From: CAZJYI01 sp964550025 | GTDB taxonomy: Bacteria > Verrucomicrobiota > Kiritimatiellia > UBA8416 > CAYOBW01 | Reading direction: 5' to 3' | Length of the DNA: 64,000 nucleotides | Assembly: GCA_964550025.1 (NCBI GenBank) | Contig: CAZJYI010000050.1 | Coordinates: forward strand, 1-64,000 | Shown: positions 44,101-52,557 of the stretch, one piece after another | Numbering within the stretch: position 1 is the stretch's first letter | Layout of the letters: the number at the start of each line of letters is the position of its first letter | Position numbers and translations under genes: made by a program | The notes under the pieces: model-generated | The model's input: the letters and a program-made list of their open reading frames with translations, nothing else | Told to the model about the DNA's origin: nothing | The model's database searches: none

Positions 44101-44422
44101 CGCGCTCGGCAACGGGAGGCAGTTTGCCCTCTTCCACCAGGTCGCGCAGGATCGGCGCCTCTCCCTTTGGGTACCACGCCGCGTCTTCCCCCTCGGCATA
44201 GTCCACGTCGCGGTGGATCACGACGGGGTTGTCCGGGTCTATGCGCGTGTCGCGCAGTTCTTTGACGGCGGCCAGCTCCTCTGGTGAGTAGTCGAACGCC
44301 GCCTGCCCCTCCAGATCCGGCCGCGCCAACCAGGCCAGCGCAACCGCCAGCACAGCAAGACCGGCGCATACGGAGGCGAGACGCAAGAGAGCCTGGAGAA
44401 GGCATGTAGCTCGTTGACTCAT
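41105..44422 (-). CDS. Peptide-binding protein fused to OppB-type permease
   Basis: This 1105-residue chain joins two components. After an N-terminal membrane segment (about 10-35), an SBP_bac_5 type solute-binding domain spans about 100-700 (FTFELRRGMRWSDGHPFTADDIVYWW, NDARFRRALSLAIDREAI). A membrane helix at about 758-775 leads to an OppB permease (about 785-1105), with QLPPGDYVESRI, LGWSMQTSRPVNEVV and the EAA loop YVTTARAKGVRPMKLLFKYPVR. These are normally separate proteins. No frameshift or stop separates them, so the fusion is real. It would tether one binding protein to each permease. The start at 44422 lacks a clear ribosome binding site. OppC is next downstream. Confidence 0.9.
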   Translation of the reverse strand: MSQRATCLLQALLRLASVCAGLAVLAVALAWLARPDLEGQAAFDYSPEELAAVKELRDTRIDPDNPVVIHRDVDYAEGEDAAWYPKGEAPILRDLVEEGKLPPVAERVGSEPCVLEGVEGVGRYGGTWFRAALSLNDVGIVRSRLAYPALVRWSPTGYPIVPHVARSYEVSPDSREFTFELRRGMRWSDGHPFTADDIVYWWEREMLCRKITGAPPEFMRVKGKAGRVERLGPHTVRFVFPHPKGVFLAQMATYDGVDVCDSPKHYLEQFHPLIGDEALCEEMMERLGISDRVGLYYDRQQWHNPEHPRLWPWIYRTYKANPPQTLVRNPYYFTVDTQGNQLPYVDRLLFNQRALEMVAMTAGGGQLTMQARHIRYDDYAYVMDQRKTGGYEVYHWYSGDRSAFAIQPNLNRRIDPEDPTTGKKHELLNDARFRRALSLAIDREAIIDAEYGGQLVPATCSPGPASYFHNPRLYKAGVEHRPDEASRLLDQIGLTQRDYEGYRTFRDGTRMTFFLDVSNFTGEGPSQFVIRDWGRVGVRAILRARNRTLFRVEQYALEHDFDAWGGNGEFMPLIQPRYFVPVNESFFALGYAAWYRRGGLYGDPLARSSPRCIEPPADHPVRRAMVVYDRAMQEADRAAQKAVFNEALEIAADNLWTINICTPPPILMLVKDGFRNVPRTAVYSWDFQSPANAGFETYYFEDGTDSPGAIAQMKQSILEPTLPRAAQAAAETVAGGSPWLGNLLRYGFMGVLGLFLLMAALKHPFVGRRLLLMIPTLLVISVVSFTIIQLPPGDYVESRIMELRLNGDEADIEQIRSLEERFHLKDPMHSRYLRWMGLYWFRSFAPADKGLLQGHLGWSMQTSRPVNEVVGDRVLQTILISLGTILFTWALAIPIGIYSAVRQYSAGDYILTFIGFIGMCVPSFLLTLLLCFAAKTWFGITVEGLFSAEFGAQPEWDWPKVLDLMKHIWVPIVVLGVAGTAGMIRVMRGNLLDELKKPYVTTARAKGVRPMKLLFKYPVRMALNPFISGIGGLFPMLISGGAIVAMVLSLPTVGPLMLEALLNEDMYLAGSMLMVLSLLGVIGTLVSDLLLLWLDPRIRFGGGSR

Positions 44423-44482
44423 ATGGGGGCGAGTGTACAACGGAAGACCGATGGGGAACAGAGCAAATGGGAACGCGCCGGG

Positions 44483-45061
44483 TCACTTCAACGAGGTCGG
44501 TCTCTGCCAGACCTCCTTCTTCAGAGCATCGAGGTCCGCGGCCAGAAGCGTCTTCTCTTCCTCGTCCTCTACCTCGGCAAGCTGAGCACGCGCCTTGGAC
44601 AGGTGCCCGGAAGCGCGCGCCGTGTTCCCGGCGACCGCCTCGGCCCGGGCGAGGGCCTCGTAAGCATAGCCCAGGTAGAATGGCGACAGACGGTTGTCCA
44701 CGGACACCTTGAGACATTTCTCCCCGTAGCGTCTTGCCAGGCGGACCTCGCCGGCGAGGGCGTAGACCCTCGACACCTGCCAATACCCGATCGACAGGTT
44801 CCGCGGTTTGCGGTCGCTTCGCTGCTTCCAGTGCCAGAGGGACGCATTCGCGAGGAGGATCATGTTCTCCACGTCCTCGGGCGACCGGTCAGCCTTGTCG
44901 ATCAGACTCCAACACTTGTTGAAACAACCCGCCGAAAAGGCCTGATGGATCTTCTGCCGGTCTGTTTGCTCCGACGTGCCACCCGACCACCCCTGTTCGC
45001 CGGCAAGAGCTGAAACCACAAAGAACGTCATGAGAAGGACAGCATAGCCGAGAAAGCGCAT
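44483..45061 (-). CDS. Secreted helical (TPR-like) protein
   Basis: The 192-residue product has a signal peptide (MRFLGYAVLLMTFFVVSALA) and GGAGG before the ATG. The mature part is almost all helical. Pairs of helices resembling TPR repeats are visible, such as LSIGYWQVSRVYALAGEVRLARRYGEKCL and LGYAYEALARAEAVAGNTARASGHL. There is a Cys pair in AGCFNKCWSLI. It ends 60 bases before the transporter fusion gene on the same strand and may be in its operon. No catalytic feature is seen. The function is unknown, with protein-protein interaction likely. Confidence 0.75.
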   Translation of the reverse strand: MRFLGYAVLLMTFFVVSALAGEQGWSGGTSEQTDRQKIHQAFSAGCFNKCWSLIDKADRSPEDVENMILLANASLWHWKQRSDRKPRNLSIGYWQVSRVYALAGEVRLARRYGEKCLKVSVDNRLSPFYLGYAYEALARAEAVAGNTARASGHLSKARAQLAEVEDEEEKTLLAADLDALKKEVWQRPTSLK

Positions 45062-45239
45062 ATCGATACCTCCACGGGTGCGTTAGCCGGAACGAGTGGC
45101 AGGCATGCTAACAAACGCCGGCTGCCCCCACAACGTCTATCGCGCAGACGCTACGTGCCGAGAATCGGCGAGCCCGGAGTGCTGCTGCTCAATTCGATCC
45201 CAATGGGCCGTGTTGCCGCGGGTCTCGTCGGCAAATCCC

Positions 45240-45269
45240 TTGAGCCGGTGTCTCCGGCTGCGATATACT
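45240..45269 (+). promoter_or_regulatory. Candidate sigma-70 promoter with internal hairpin
   Basis: TTGAGC and TATACT are 18 bases apart. The spacer contains AGCCGG and CCGGCT as inverted arms, a possible operator. It is upstream of the 45367 gene in a 305-base gap that otherwise holds nothing clear. Confidence 0.4.
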
Positions 45270-45366
45270 CGTGCTTCGTCAACTTGCCGATACTATGTGG
45301 GCATTTATTCCAGCTATTGGGGCTCTGAACCGGCTTCCCGAAACACGGGATTGCGTTCGCACTGCC

Positions 45367-48300
45367 ATGTCCCTGGCCGCCGCTTTCGTCTTTGGCGTGC
45401 CATGGGTTACCGGCCTGGCTGCGCCCCCCGTACCCGAAGTCGTCATCACGGAGCCCGTGAGCGTTGCCCAGTACGAGGATGCGATCGTCATCTATCTCCA
45501 TGGCTTCGACGTGGCCCTTACCCGCTATCCCGGCCTCGAACTGGACTACCGTCTGATCTTCCCCGACGGATCCGTGGGCGACGCGCGTACGCTGGATCTC
45601 ACCAAGCCCTGGGAGAAGCCTGCCGTCATCCTCCGCAAGGACGGGACGGAGTATGCGGGGATCGTCCTTGGCGCGAGCAGCGGTACAAACGTCTTCTTCC
45701 GCCGTCTGTACGAGTTGAACGACGCCCTGGAGACACAGACGCAGATTCCCACACTGGCGCAGAACGCCTCTATCGAGCCCGGCCGATTCCTGGTGGAGGC
45801 GCCGGAGATTCCGCACCCTGATCTGACCGACCTCAATGCCGTGACCGTCGGGGCCGCGCAACGGACCAACGATTTCGATGCGGCTACCCTCCATGTCAAG
45901 AGCGACATCAACTACCCGCTTGTTTCCAGCGCACAGCTTGCAGCCCTGACTATGCAGACGGATCACCCGACAAACCGTGCGAAGCGCAGCATCTATGTGC
46001 CGCTCAAGTCGCAACTCTACGATCAGGTTACCGGGAATCCCTCCTCCGTGTTGCATTACCTGTGCGAGATACCCCTGGACCCGGCCTGGCTCAACGGAGC
46101 CGAGGATGCCATCATCAACCTGGAGCCGGACGACATCAAGGTGCATTGGACGGACCGGGAGTACCAGGGCCGGAACTACCTGGGCCATCACGGCGGGGGG
46201 CTGGGTCAGGGCACGGGTACGATGGACGTGGGCCCCGACGGCAACATCTACTTCTCCCACAGCATGCCGGCCGATGTGGTGCGGTTCAATATCCATACGA
46301 GAACGGTCCAGATTCCGCCGGTGGACATGGACGAGCTGGCCAACCGGTACCTGCCGACGGACGATGAGATCCTGGGCAACGGCGGTGAGAACAAGAATGG
46401 CCGTTGGAACGGCTACAAAATGGTGGCGAGCATGAACCACTCGACACCCCGCCGGATGCTCTTTGGCAGGACGATTAACGACTATCTCTCCAACGGGACC
46501 TATGGATGGGCCGGGCTCTTTACCCTGCCCACCGGCTGGGACGATCCCGTGGCGTTCACGAACGAGTTCCGATTCCTGGTCGGGTCCTGGCCAAGCGCCG
46601 ACTACAGTTTCTACGACGCGCTGCCCGCACCGGGCGGCCCCAATCGCCGCATTCAATACTTCCGGACCTGGGGCGATTCCGTTTTCGTCAAGGATTACCC
46701 GCGAACGGAGGGCGGCCCCTGGCGCGTGGATATCTCCAGCAGCAACACGGTGGTGGCCTTCGGCACGGAGGAGACGTTTCCCGGCGACTTTGGCGACTAT
46801 TCCAGCAAGCCCCGGGACACTCTCGCTTACAACGCCACGATGATCTCCTGGCAGGACTACGGTCTCCTTGCCATGGACCGCAACGACCTGTACAAGGCGC
46901 TGACGGGAACGAACACGACGAGCTATTCGGGTACGCTGGAAGTCAATTACGACGCCATCGGGCACATGCTGCAGAACACGAATGACTTCGGGCTCATCCT
47001 CGACAACATTGGAGGGCCTTCACTGGCCCCGGTGTACATGGCGAGTCCTGCACCGGGCAGAGACGGGTCACTGCTCGGCGTGGCGGAATACGGCTATTAT
47101 CTTGCGGAATTCGATGTGAGATCCGCCACACCCGGGGAGGTGCAGAAGGACTATCTCACTATCGACTCCGTCGATCCGGGCCTGGAGCTTCCCCTGTCTC
47201 CGGGGCTGGGGCCGTATACGTATGAGTGGTGCCATCTCGAGGGGGACGACTGGCTATACATCGGGGGCTACACCGGCCTGACCCGTTTCCGATACAGCAC
47301 GAACGGCACACCCTTGCCGCGCCACAGGATGGAGACCTTCCACACCGACCTGGATTCACACCACCTCGACGCGGCGGGTTCCGGATCCATCAAGCGATAC
47401 CGCTACCAGCAGCATGGACTCGACGACCGCATGTTTCTCACCGGTACACATACCGCGGGGCGCGGGGGGACAGGCTACTCCGGCGGCCTGCTCTCCTTCC
47501 ACAAGACGCAGTTGGATACGTTGTGGCGCCTCAGCTACATGGGCCGATGCTACAACACCGTGCGGCTGCGAAGCCGGATTGTGCGTGAAACGGATGGCTC
47601 GCCGCTCCAGGAATTCTGCATGCGGGGCATATTGAACCACGCCTACACCAACACCGTGGACCAGGTGGACATCCCGGCGAATCATGACCCGAAAGTGTTC
47701 CTGTACGATGTCCCGGCCGGCGGGGATATGCGCGACCGGATGGGGTTCAGCGTGCCACTGCTGGAGGGCAAAGAGGTGCTCGACGACATCGCGTACAGCA
47801 ACGACCGGCGCTACCTGCTGATCTTGCAGGGCGACCGGATTCTCACCTTCGACCCACAGTCCAACCGGTACATCGACGGCAAGCGCCTGACCTTCGGCAG
47901 TGGGATCCATATCGAAGACTTCTACCGACCCGATCACCACCTGATCCGCGCGCCCGATGACCGTCTGCTCCTCTATGCGGCGCCCTCGGAAAGCGCGACA
48001 AGCGCCACCTTTCTCGAAGTGCGTGTCTCGCCGGTCGGGGAACTCTCCTTTGCGCCCTACCTGGAACTGCGGGCCGGTTCTTCGAGTGATCTGAAGGAGA
48101 CCCTGGGAGTCCAGCACGCCTTCCTGCCTGACCTCGGCAACGACGATGGTTCCTACGATCTGTTCCTCGGACAGCGCTCGCCGGACACCGACTGCCGCCT
48201 CATCGAAGACTTCGTCCCGCCGAGGCGGCATGATCCGGCCCGGACGTTGAACGTTCTGTCGCGCGGCAGGGGCGGGGTGTCCATTGCCGGGGCCAAGCCG

Positions 48301-48516
48301 GGAGTGACGCCATACAGCGCGACCTGCTCCGACGGGCAGCGCGTTACTCTGGTGGCCTCCACCCCGATCGGACATCTCTTCAAGGAATGGCGAGACGAGA
48401 ACGGAAACCCGTTGGGCACGGACAACGCGCTGCAGGTCGACATGGATGTCGATCGAATCGTCACGGCGGTCTATGAACACACCCCCGAACGCAGCACCAT
48501 CCTCATCGTGGAGTAG
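45367..48516 (+). CDS. Large secreted protein with C-terminal InlB-type repeat, function unknown
   Basis: About 1049 residues from the ATG that begins the signal peptide (SLAAAFVFGVPWVTGLA). In-frame codons extend upstream to about 45295, so the start is uncertain. The body looks like strand-rich repeats of a beta-propeller: MDVGPDGNIYFSHSMPADVVRFN, GGYTGLTRFRYSTNG, YLLILQGDRILTFDPQSNRYIDG. A stretch near residues 950-1040 (GGVSIAGAKPGVTPYSATCSDGQRVTLVASTPIGHLFKEW) is a bacterial InlB/Flg_new-type repeat domain seen in surface proteins. No catalytic residues can be named. It is probably an exported polysaccharide- or surface-interacting protein. Confidence 0.7.
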   Translation: MSLAAAFVFGVPWVTGLAAPPVPEVVITEPVSVAQYEDAIVIYLHGFDVALTRYPGLELDYRLIFPDGSVGDARTLDLTKPWEKPAVILRKDGTEYAGIVLGASSGTNVFFRRLYELNDALETQTQIPTLAQNASIEPGRFLVEAPEIPHPDLTDLNAVTVGAAQRTNDFDAATLHVKSDINYPLVSSAQLAALTMQTDHPTNRAKRSIYVPLKSQLYDQVTGNPSSVLHYLCEIPLDPAWLNGAEDAIINLEPDDIKVHWTDREYQGRNYLGHHGGGLGQGTGTMDVGPDGNIYFSHSMPADVVRFNIHTRTVQIPPVDMDELANRYLPTDDEILGNGGENKNGRWNGYKMVASMNHSTPRRMLFGRTINDYLSNGTYGWAGLFTLPTGWDDPVAFTNEFRFLVGSWPSADYSFYDALPAPGGPNRRIQYFRTWGDSVFVKDYPRTEGGPWRVDISSSNTVVAFGTEETFPGDFGDYSSKPRDTLAYNATMISWQDYGLLAMDRNDLYKALTGTNTTSYSGTLEVNYDAIGHMLQNTNDFGLILDNIGGPSLAPVYMASPAPGRDGSLLGVAEYGYYLAEFDVRSATPGEVQKDYLTIDSVDPGLELPLSPGLGPYTYEWCHLEGDDWLYIGGYTGLTRFRYSTNGTPLPRHRMETFHTDLDSHHLDAAGSGSIKRYRYQQHGLDDRMFLTGTHTAGRGGTGYSGGLLSFHKTQLDTLWRLSYMGRCYNTVRLRSRIVRETDGSPLQEFCMRGILNHAYTNTVDQVDIPANHDPKVFLYDVPAGGDMRDRMGFSVPLLEGKEVLDDIAYSNDRRYLLILQGDRILTFDPQSNRYIDGKRLTFGSGIHIEDFYRPDHHLIRAPDDRLLLYAAPSESATSATFLEVRVSPVGELSFAPYLELRAGSSSDLKETLGVQHAFLPDLGNDDGSYDLFLGQRSPDTDCRLIEDFVPPRRHDPARTLNVLSRGRGGVSIAGAKPGVTPYSATCSDGQRVTLVASTPIGHLFKEWRDENGNPLGTDNALQVDMDVDRIVTAVYEHTPERSTILIVE

Positions 48517-48606
48517 CCGGCGCCGTCCGGGTCCACGGAACGGAGTTGCCGCCTCGCCGTCGTATGCGCTTTGCATCTCCGGCCGGATCGGGTATGAAGG
48601 ACACGC

Positions 48607-48813
48607 GTGCCGGCGTACGCATCACCAGGCAAGCTCCGGTCGAAGAGACAGAAGACCAAGCAAACGATTCAACACGGCCGGGTCATGAAGGAGTATGCCG
48701 ACGTACCCAAGAGGTTGCTGAAAAAGACCGAGGCGCTCAAGGAACACTTCGCGGCCAGCATCGAATACGTTGGAAGCCTCAAGCCCAAAGCAACGAAACG
48801 AAAACGTGCCTGA
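48607..48813 (+). CDS. Possible small basic protein
   Basis: A 68-codon frame, very rich in Lys, with MKEYADVPKRLLKKTEALKE in its second half. The start at 48607 is GTG, and an ATG at 48688 would give 41 residues. There is no ribosome binding site or known family. It is reported because it is the only plausible gene in the 932-base gap before the Rrf2 gene; chance is at least as likely. Confidence 0.2.
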   Translation: MPAYASPGKLRSKRQKTKQTIQHGRVMKEYADVPKRLLKKTEALKEHFAASIEYVGSLKPKATKRKRA

Positions 48814-48944
48814 CCCTACCCGGCCCGGGCAGCGAGACGGTTCGGTCCCGTGACGTCGCCTGGACCGGAGTATCTCGAGAGTTCCTCCCTTCCGTGAGTT
48901 CTGTAACTACAACCTGCCATCTTCTTGTTTTCCTGACACGATTT

Positions 48945-48986
48945 ACAGGATCTACGGGATGGGAAGGGCGATCCTGTAGATCCTGT
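48945..48986. repeat. ATCCTGT-type hairpin repeat
   Basis: ACAGGATCTACGGGAT faces ATCCTGTAGATCCTGT across a 10-base loop, with 15 of 16 positions paired. A further TTGATCCTGTCC unit follows. Such ATCCTGT repeats occur widely in intergenic DNA of several phyla. Confidence 0.75.
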
Positions 48987-49124
48987 TGATCCTGTCCAAT
49001 GTTCCCGTTTGGCTGCAGCTAGGCCGCGCTGTGCATTTTGTGGCCAATCGTCGAGCGAACCATGCGTCGATCCCCTGTATCGCCAGCACTTCGGCGTGAC
49101 GAAATGGTCGTCGCGATCTGTCGA

Positions 49125-49208
49125 GCAGGGACTGTCGTGCGGGGACAGACCCTGCACGGTCAGGGCGGGGTCAGGTTGTGCGGGGACAGGCCCTGCCTCT
49201 TTTTTTTG
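49125..49208. repeat. REP-like GGGGACAG hairpin pair
   Basis: GCAGGGACTGTC and GACAGACCCTGC form a stem with one mismatch around GTGCGGG. The 18-bp unit at 49138-49155 recurs at 49179-49196 with one change, and a run of T follows. It resembles REP elements linked to RAYT transposases, none of which is in the window. Confidence 0.6.
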
Positions 49209-49448
49209 CACTTTGCTGTTGCATTTGCCGGCCGGGCAGGTAGTATACATGACTATCTTGACCGGAAATATCGTATATACAGCACTACAGGATGCTCACC
49301 CCCTCCCCACCGTGGAAACGGGACGGAGGGCGGCAGGAGCGTGCCACCGAGCAGGATGGGGTCTGGCGGCGCGTTCGTCAAGGATTACCGCAGTGCAGGA
49401 TGAAGCTGACCGGGGAGGCGGCTGGACCAAACGAGGAGGATGGAACGT

Positions 49449-49889
49449 ATGCTGAAGCTATCGACCAAAGGCAGGTACGCGGTGCGCATCATGGTGCGGC
49501 TCACAATGCGCGATTCGGACAGGCCGGTACGGAAGCAGGAAATCGCGACGGCAGAGGGCATATCGGCGGACTACGTGGAACAGATTCTGATGAAACTCAA
49601 GACCGCGGGTCTCGTGCAGAGCCACCGGGGGGCGCGCGGCGGCTTCTCGCTGGCATGCGACCCGCAGAAAACGGATGTGGCCGTAATCCTCCGGGCCACG
49701 GAGGGACCGGTCGCCCTTGCTCCCTGTACGGAGGGCGAGTGTCAGCGGTCAACGAACTGCGTTACTCGCCCGGTATGGGAACGCGCGGCAGAAGCGATCG
49801 AATCCGTGTTCTCGAGCGTCACGCTTGGCCAACTGGCGGACGAGGCGAGACGGCTTCAGGCGTCGGAAGCACCTGACTACTATATCTAA
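49449..49889 (+). CDS. Rrf2/IscR-family iron-sulfur transcriptional regulator
   Basis: The 146-residue product has a winged helix-turn-helix at the N-terminus (LKLSTKGRYAVRIMVRLTM, ISADYVEQILMKLKTAGLVQSHRGARGGF). A three-cysteine cluster site follows in CTEGECQRSTNC (C-x4-C-x5-C), as in cluster-binding Rrf2 proteins. Such regulators sense iron-sulfur status, cysteine or redox and often control isc or cysteine genes. The start at 49449 was chosen because GAGGAGG is correctly spaced; an ATG three codons earlier is too close. metY, a cysteine desulfurase and thi genes follow on the same strand. Confidence 0.9.
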   Translation: MLKLSTKGRYAVRIMVRLTMRDSDRPVRKQEIATAEGISADYVEQILMKLKTAGLVQSHRGARGGFSLACDPQKTDVAVILRATEGPVALAPCTEGECQRSTNCVTRPVWERAAEAIESVFSSVTLGQLADEARRLQASEAPDYYI

Positions 49890-49932
49890 CGTTCACTTCC
49901 TACATCAGTCAAAAGAAACAGGAGAGCCAGAC

Positions 49933-51237
49933 ATGAGCTTCGAAACGACCAATCCGGAGACCCTCGCGCTACACGCGGGCCAAGAGCCCGACCCGACGAC
50001 AGGGGCGCGCGCCGTCCCCATCTACCAGACCACCAGTTTCGTCTTCAACAGTTCCGAGCACGCTGCCAACCTTTTCGCGTTGAAAGAGTTCGGGAACATC
50101 TATACCCGCCTGATGAACCCGACAACCGACGTTGTCGAGAAGCGCATTGCCGCGCTCGAGGGTGGTACGGGAGCGCTGCTCACATCGAGTGGGATGGCGG
50201 CCATTTTTCTGACAATCCACAATATCGCGGCCGCGGGCGACCACATCGTCTCTTCGGCTTCGCTCTACGGCGGCACGGACACGCTGTTCCGTTACACGCT
50301 CCCCAAGCTTGGAATCGACGTAACATTCGTGAGCGACATCACGCCCGAGAAGGTCAGCGAGGCCATCAAGCCCAACACGAAGGCCGTCTACCTCGAGACC
50401 GTCGGCAACCCCAAGGGCGATGTGCCGGACTTGGCGGGCATCGCGGCCGCGGCACATGCCGAGGGCGTCCCGGTCATCTCCGACAACACTTTTGCGCCGG
50501 TACTATGCCGCCCCATCGAACACGGCGTTGACATCGTTGTTCATTCGTGCACGAAGTGGATCGGCGGACACGGCACATCTATCGGCGGCGTTATCGTGGA
50601 CAGCGGCAAGTTCGACTGGGGCTCCGGTCGCTTCCCCGGCTTCACCGAGCCCGACGGCGCGTACCACGGGATCGTCTATTGGGACGCCCTGAAAGACGTC
50701 CCGGGCATGGGGAACGTGGCGTTCATCATCAAGGCACGGGTCGACGGCATGCGCAACATCGGTCCCTGCCCGAGTCCTTTCAACGCGTTCCTGTTCCTCC
50801 AGGGCCTGGAGACTCTGCCCCTCAGAATCCGCCAGCAGAGCGCCAACGCTCAGGCACTGGCCGAATGGCTCGGCGGACGCGACGAGGTGGAATGGGTCAC
50901 GTACACGGGACTGCCGGACCATCCATGGCACGCAACGGCCACGCAAGTCCTGCAGGGCGGGTACGGCGCCGTCCTCGGCTTCGGGATCAAGGGCGGCAAG
51001 CCCGCCGGCGAGGCCTTCATTGACTCCGTCAAGCTGGCCAGCCACCTGGCGAACGTCGGCGACGCGAAGACGCTCGTGTTGCATCCGGCCTCGACCAGCC
51101 ACCAGCAGATGACGGAAGAGGACCAACGCGCGGCCGGCGTAACGCCGGAGTTCATCCGCGTGGCGGTCGGCCTGGAAAACGTCGAGGACATCAAGGCGGA
51201 CTTCGACCAGGCGCTTCGGGCAAGTCAGGGGGAGTAG
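49933..51237 (+). CDS. metY: O-acetylhomoserine sulfhydrylase (Cys/Met PLP enzyme)
   Basis: A 434-residue PLP enzyme of the Cys/Met metabolism family, starting MSFETTNPETLALHAGQEPDPTTGA. It joins O-acetylhomoserine and sulfide to form homocysteine. The cofactor lysine is in VHSCTKWIGGHGTSIGG, substrate-loop residues are in RLMNPTTDVVEKRIAALEGG, and ISDNTFAPVLCRPIEHG carries the PLP aspartate. The C-terminus has LVLHPASTSHQQMTEEDQRAAGV, typical of MetY rather than cystathionine synthase. AGGAG precedes the start. It lies 43 bases after the Rrf2 gene, suggesting direct control. Confidence 0.93.
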   Translation: MSFETTNPETLALHAGQEPDPTTGARAVPIYQTTSFVFNSSEHAANLFALKEFGNIYTRLMNPTTDVVEKRIAALEGGTGALLTSSGMAAIFLTIHNIAAAGDHIVSSASLYGGTDTLFRYTLPKLGIDVTFVSDITPEKVSEAIKPNTKAVYLETVGNPKGDVPDLAGIAAAAHAEGVPVISDNTFAPVLCRPIEHGVDIVVHSCTKWIGGHGTSIGGVIVDSGKFDWGSGRFPGFTEPDGAYHGIVYWDALKDVPGMGNVAFIIKARVDGMRNIGPCPSPFNAFLFLQGLETLPLRIRQQSANAQALAEWLGGRDEVEWVTYTGLPDHPWHATATQVLQGGYGAVLGFGIKGGKPAGEAFIDSVKLASHLANVGDAKTLVLHPASTSHQQMTEEDQRAAGVTPEFIRVAVGLENVEDIKADFDQALRASQGE

Positions 51238-51238
51238 T

Positions 51239-51352
51239 TATCGGTTATTGGTTATTGGTTATCAGTTGTCAGTTATCGGTGATTAGTCGTCAGTGGGCAA
51301 AGGGCAGTTGGCGGGGCAACTGATGACTGATCACTGGTTACAGGTTACTGAC
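51239..51352. repeat. Dispersed repeat tract (TTATTGG and GATCAGT types)
   Basis: Tandem TTATTGGTTATTGG-like units run into CAGTTGTCAGTTATCGGTGATTAG, then CTGATGACTGATCACTGG. It belongs to the same broad family as 6526, 15463 and 58886, and lies between metY and the cysteine desulfurase gene. Confidence 0.75.
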
Positions 51353-51396
51353 AGAGGGTCGTGGGGTCCGGTCATCGCTCCCCGGAGTGGTTCAGC

Positions 51397-52557
51397 ATGA
51401 GCCGGGTGTACTTTGACTACAACGCGTCGGCGCCATGCCGCGAGGAGGTCCTTGCGGCCATGGCGCACGCCACGCGCGACGCGTGGGGCAACGCGTCGAG
51501 CGCCCATCGCGAAGGCCGTGCGGCCAGGGCCGTAATCGAGAACGCGCGTGACCGCATCGCGGAAGCACTTGGGGCCCTTCCGCCTGAGATCGTGTTCACC
51601 GCGGGTGGCACTGAAGCCGACAACCTGGCTGTTGCGGGGTGCGTCGCGGCCTCGGGTCTGCCGCATGGTCACCTTCTGACGACGTCGATAGAACACGCCG
51701 CCGTACTGGCGACGTGCGACCGGATCGAGGCATTCGGCGTGACGGTCGAGCGGGCCCCCTGCGGTCCCGGGGGTCGCCTCGACGCTGACACGCTCATCGC
51801 GGCAATGCGGGAGAATACCGTCCTCGTCAGCGTCATGCATGCCAACAACGAAACCGGCGTCATTCAACCGGTCGAGGACATTGCGTCCGCCGCCCGCGAG
51901 CGCGCTATCCCGGTGCACACGGACGCGGTCCAGACAATCGGGAAACGCCCGGTCGACGTTGACCGGCTCTCGGTCGATCTGCTGTCCATCTCAGGGCACA
52001 AGATCGGGGGTCCGAAAGGCATCGGCGTGCTCTACGTTCGCACGGGTACGCCGCTGCACCCGATTCTCAAGGGGGGGCACCAGGAACGCGGGCGCCGCGC
52101 TGGGACAGAGAACGTGCCGGCCATTGCGGCAATGGCTGTCGCGGTTGATCTGGCGGTTCGCGAGGAGGAAGCGGAAGCCGCGCGCCTGACCGCGCTCCGG
52201 AAGCGCCTGGAGTCGGGATTGTGTTCTCATATTCCCGAGCTGCAGATCAACGGCAGCGGGCCGCGCCTTGCCAACACATTGAACGTCTCCGTACCGGACG
52301 TCCCGGGCACGGAGGCCATGGTGGCCCTCGACCTCGAAGGCATCGCCGTCTCCACGGGATCGGCCTGCGCGGTCGGCGCCATCGAACCGTCCAAAGTGCT
52401 GACAGCCATGGGTTTGCCGGTGTCACGCGTAGAAGGCGCCCTCCGCATCAGCCTTGGGCGCTTGACAACGGAAGCGGAAATCGACAGGTTTCTCGACTCG
52501 TTTCCGCGGGTAGTCAAACGTCTGCGCAGAAAGGCCCCGCATGAGAATCACGGTTAA
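51397..52557 (+). CDS. Cysteine desulfurase (NifS/IscS family)
   Basis: A 386-residue PLP enzyme that takes sulfur from cysteine to form a persulfide. The PLP lysine is in SISGHKIGGPKGIGVL. ANNETGVIQPVED and HTDAVQTIGK form cofactor contacts, and RRAGTENVPAIAAM is typical. The active-site cysteine is in STGSACAVGAIEPSKVL. GGAGTGG precedes the ATG. The last 17 bases overlap thiS, so this desulfurase probably supplies sulfur to ThiS for thiazole synthesis, and perhaps to iron-sulfur clusters too. No scaffold iscU gene follows. Length and motifs are standard. Confidence 0.93.
   Translation: MSRVYFDYNASAPCREEVLAAMAHATRDAWGNASSAHREGRAARAVIENARDRIAEALGALPPEIVFTAGGTEADNLAVAGCVAASGLPHGHLLTTSIEHAAVLATCDRIEAFGVTVERAPCGPGGRLDADTLIAAMRENTVLVSVMHANNETGVIQPVEDIASAARERAIPVHTDAVQTIGKRPVDVDRLSVDLLSISGHKIGGPKGIGVLYVRTGTPLHPILKGGHQERGRRAGTENVPAIAAMAVAVDLAVREEEAEAARLTALRKRLESGLCSHIPELQINGSGPRLANTLNVSVPDVPGTEAMVALDLEGIAVSTGSACAVGAIEPSKVLTAMGLPVSRVEGALRISLGRLTTEAEIDRFLDSFPRVVKRLRRKAPHENHG

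Noticed and set aside
40556..44287. A 1243-codon plus-strand open frame opposite the peptide transporter
   Set aside because: It is antisense to two clear ABC transporter genes and has no recognisable domain. High G+C content makes long antisense frames common.
5901..49060. Weak similarity between CGCCGCGCCGTGCTCTTTGTG (5909-5929) and 49022-49042
   Set aside because: The match is short and imperfect, with no shared position relative to genes. It is compatible with chance in G+C-rich DNA.
51239..51396. Possible TPP or SAM riboswitch before the sulfur/thiamin genes
   Set aside because: The region is a simple repeat tract. The conserved TPP core sequences and the SAM-I kink-turn pattern are not visible.
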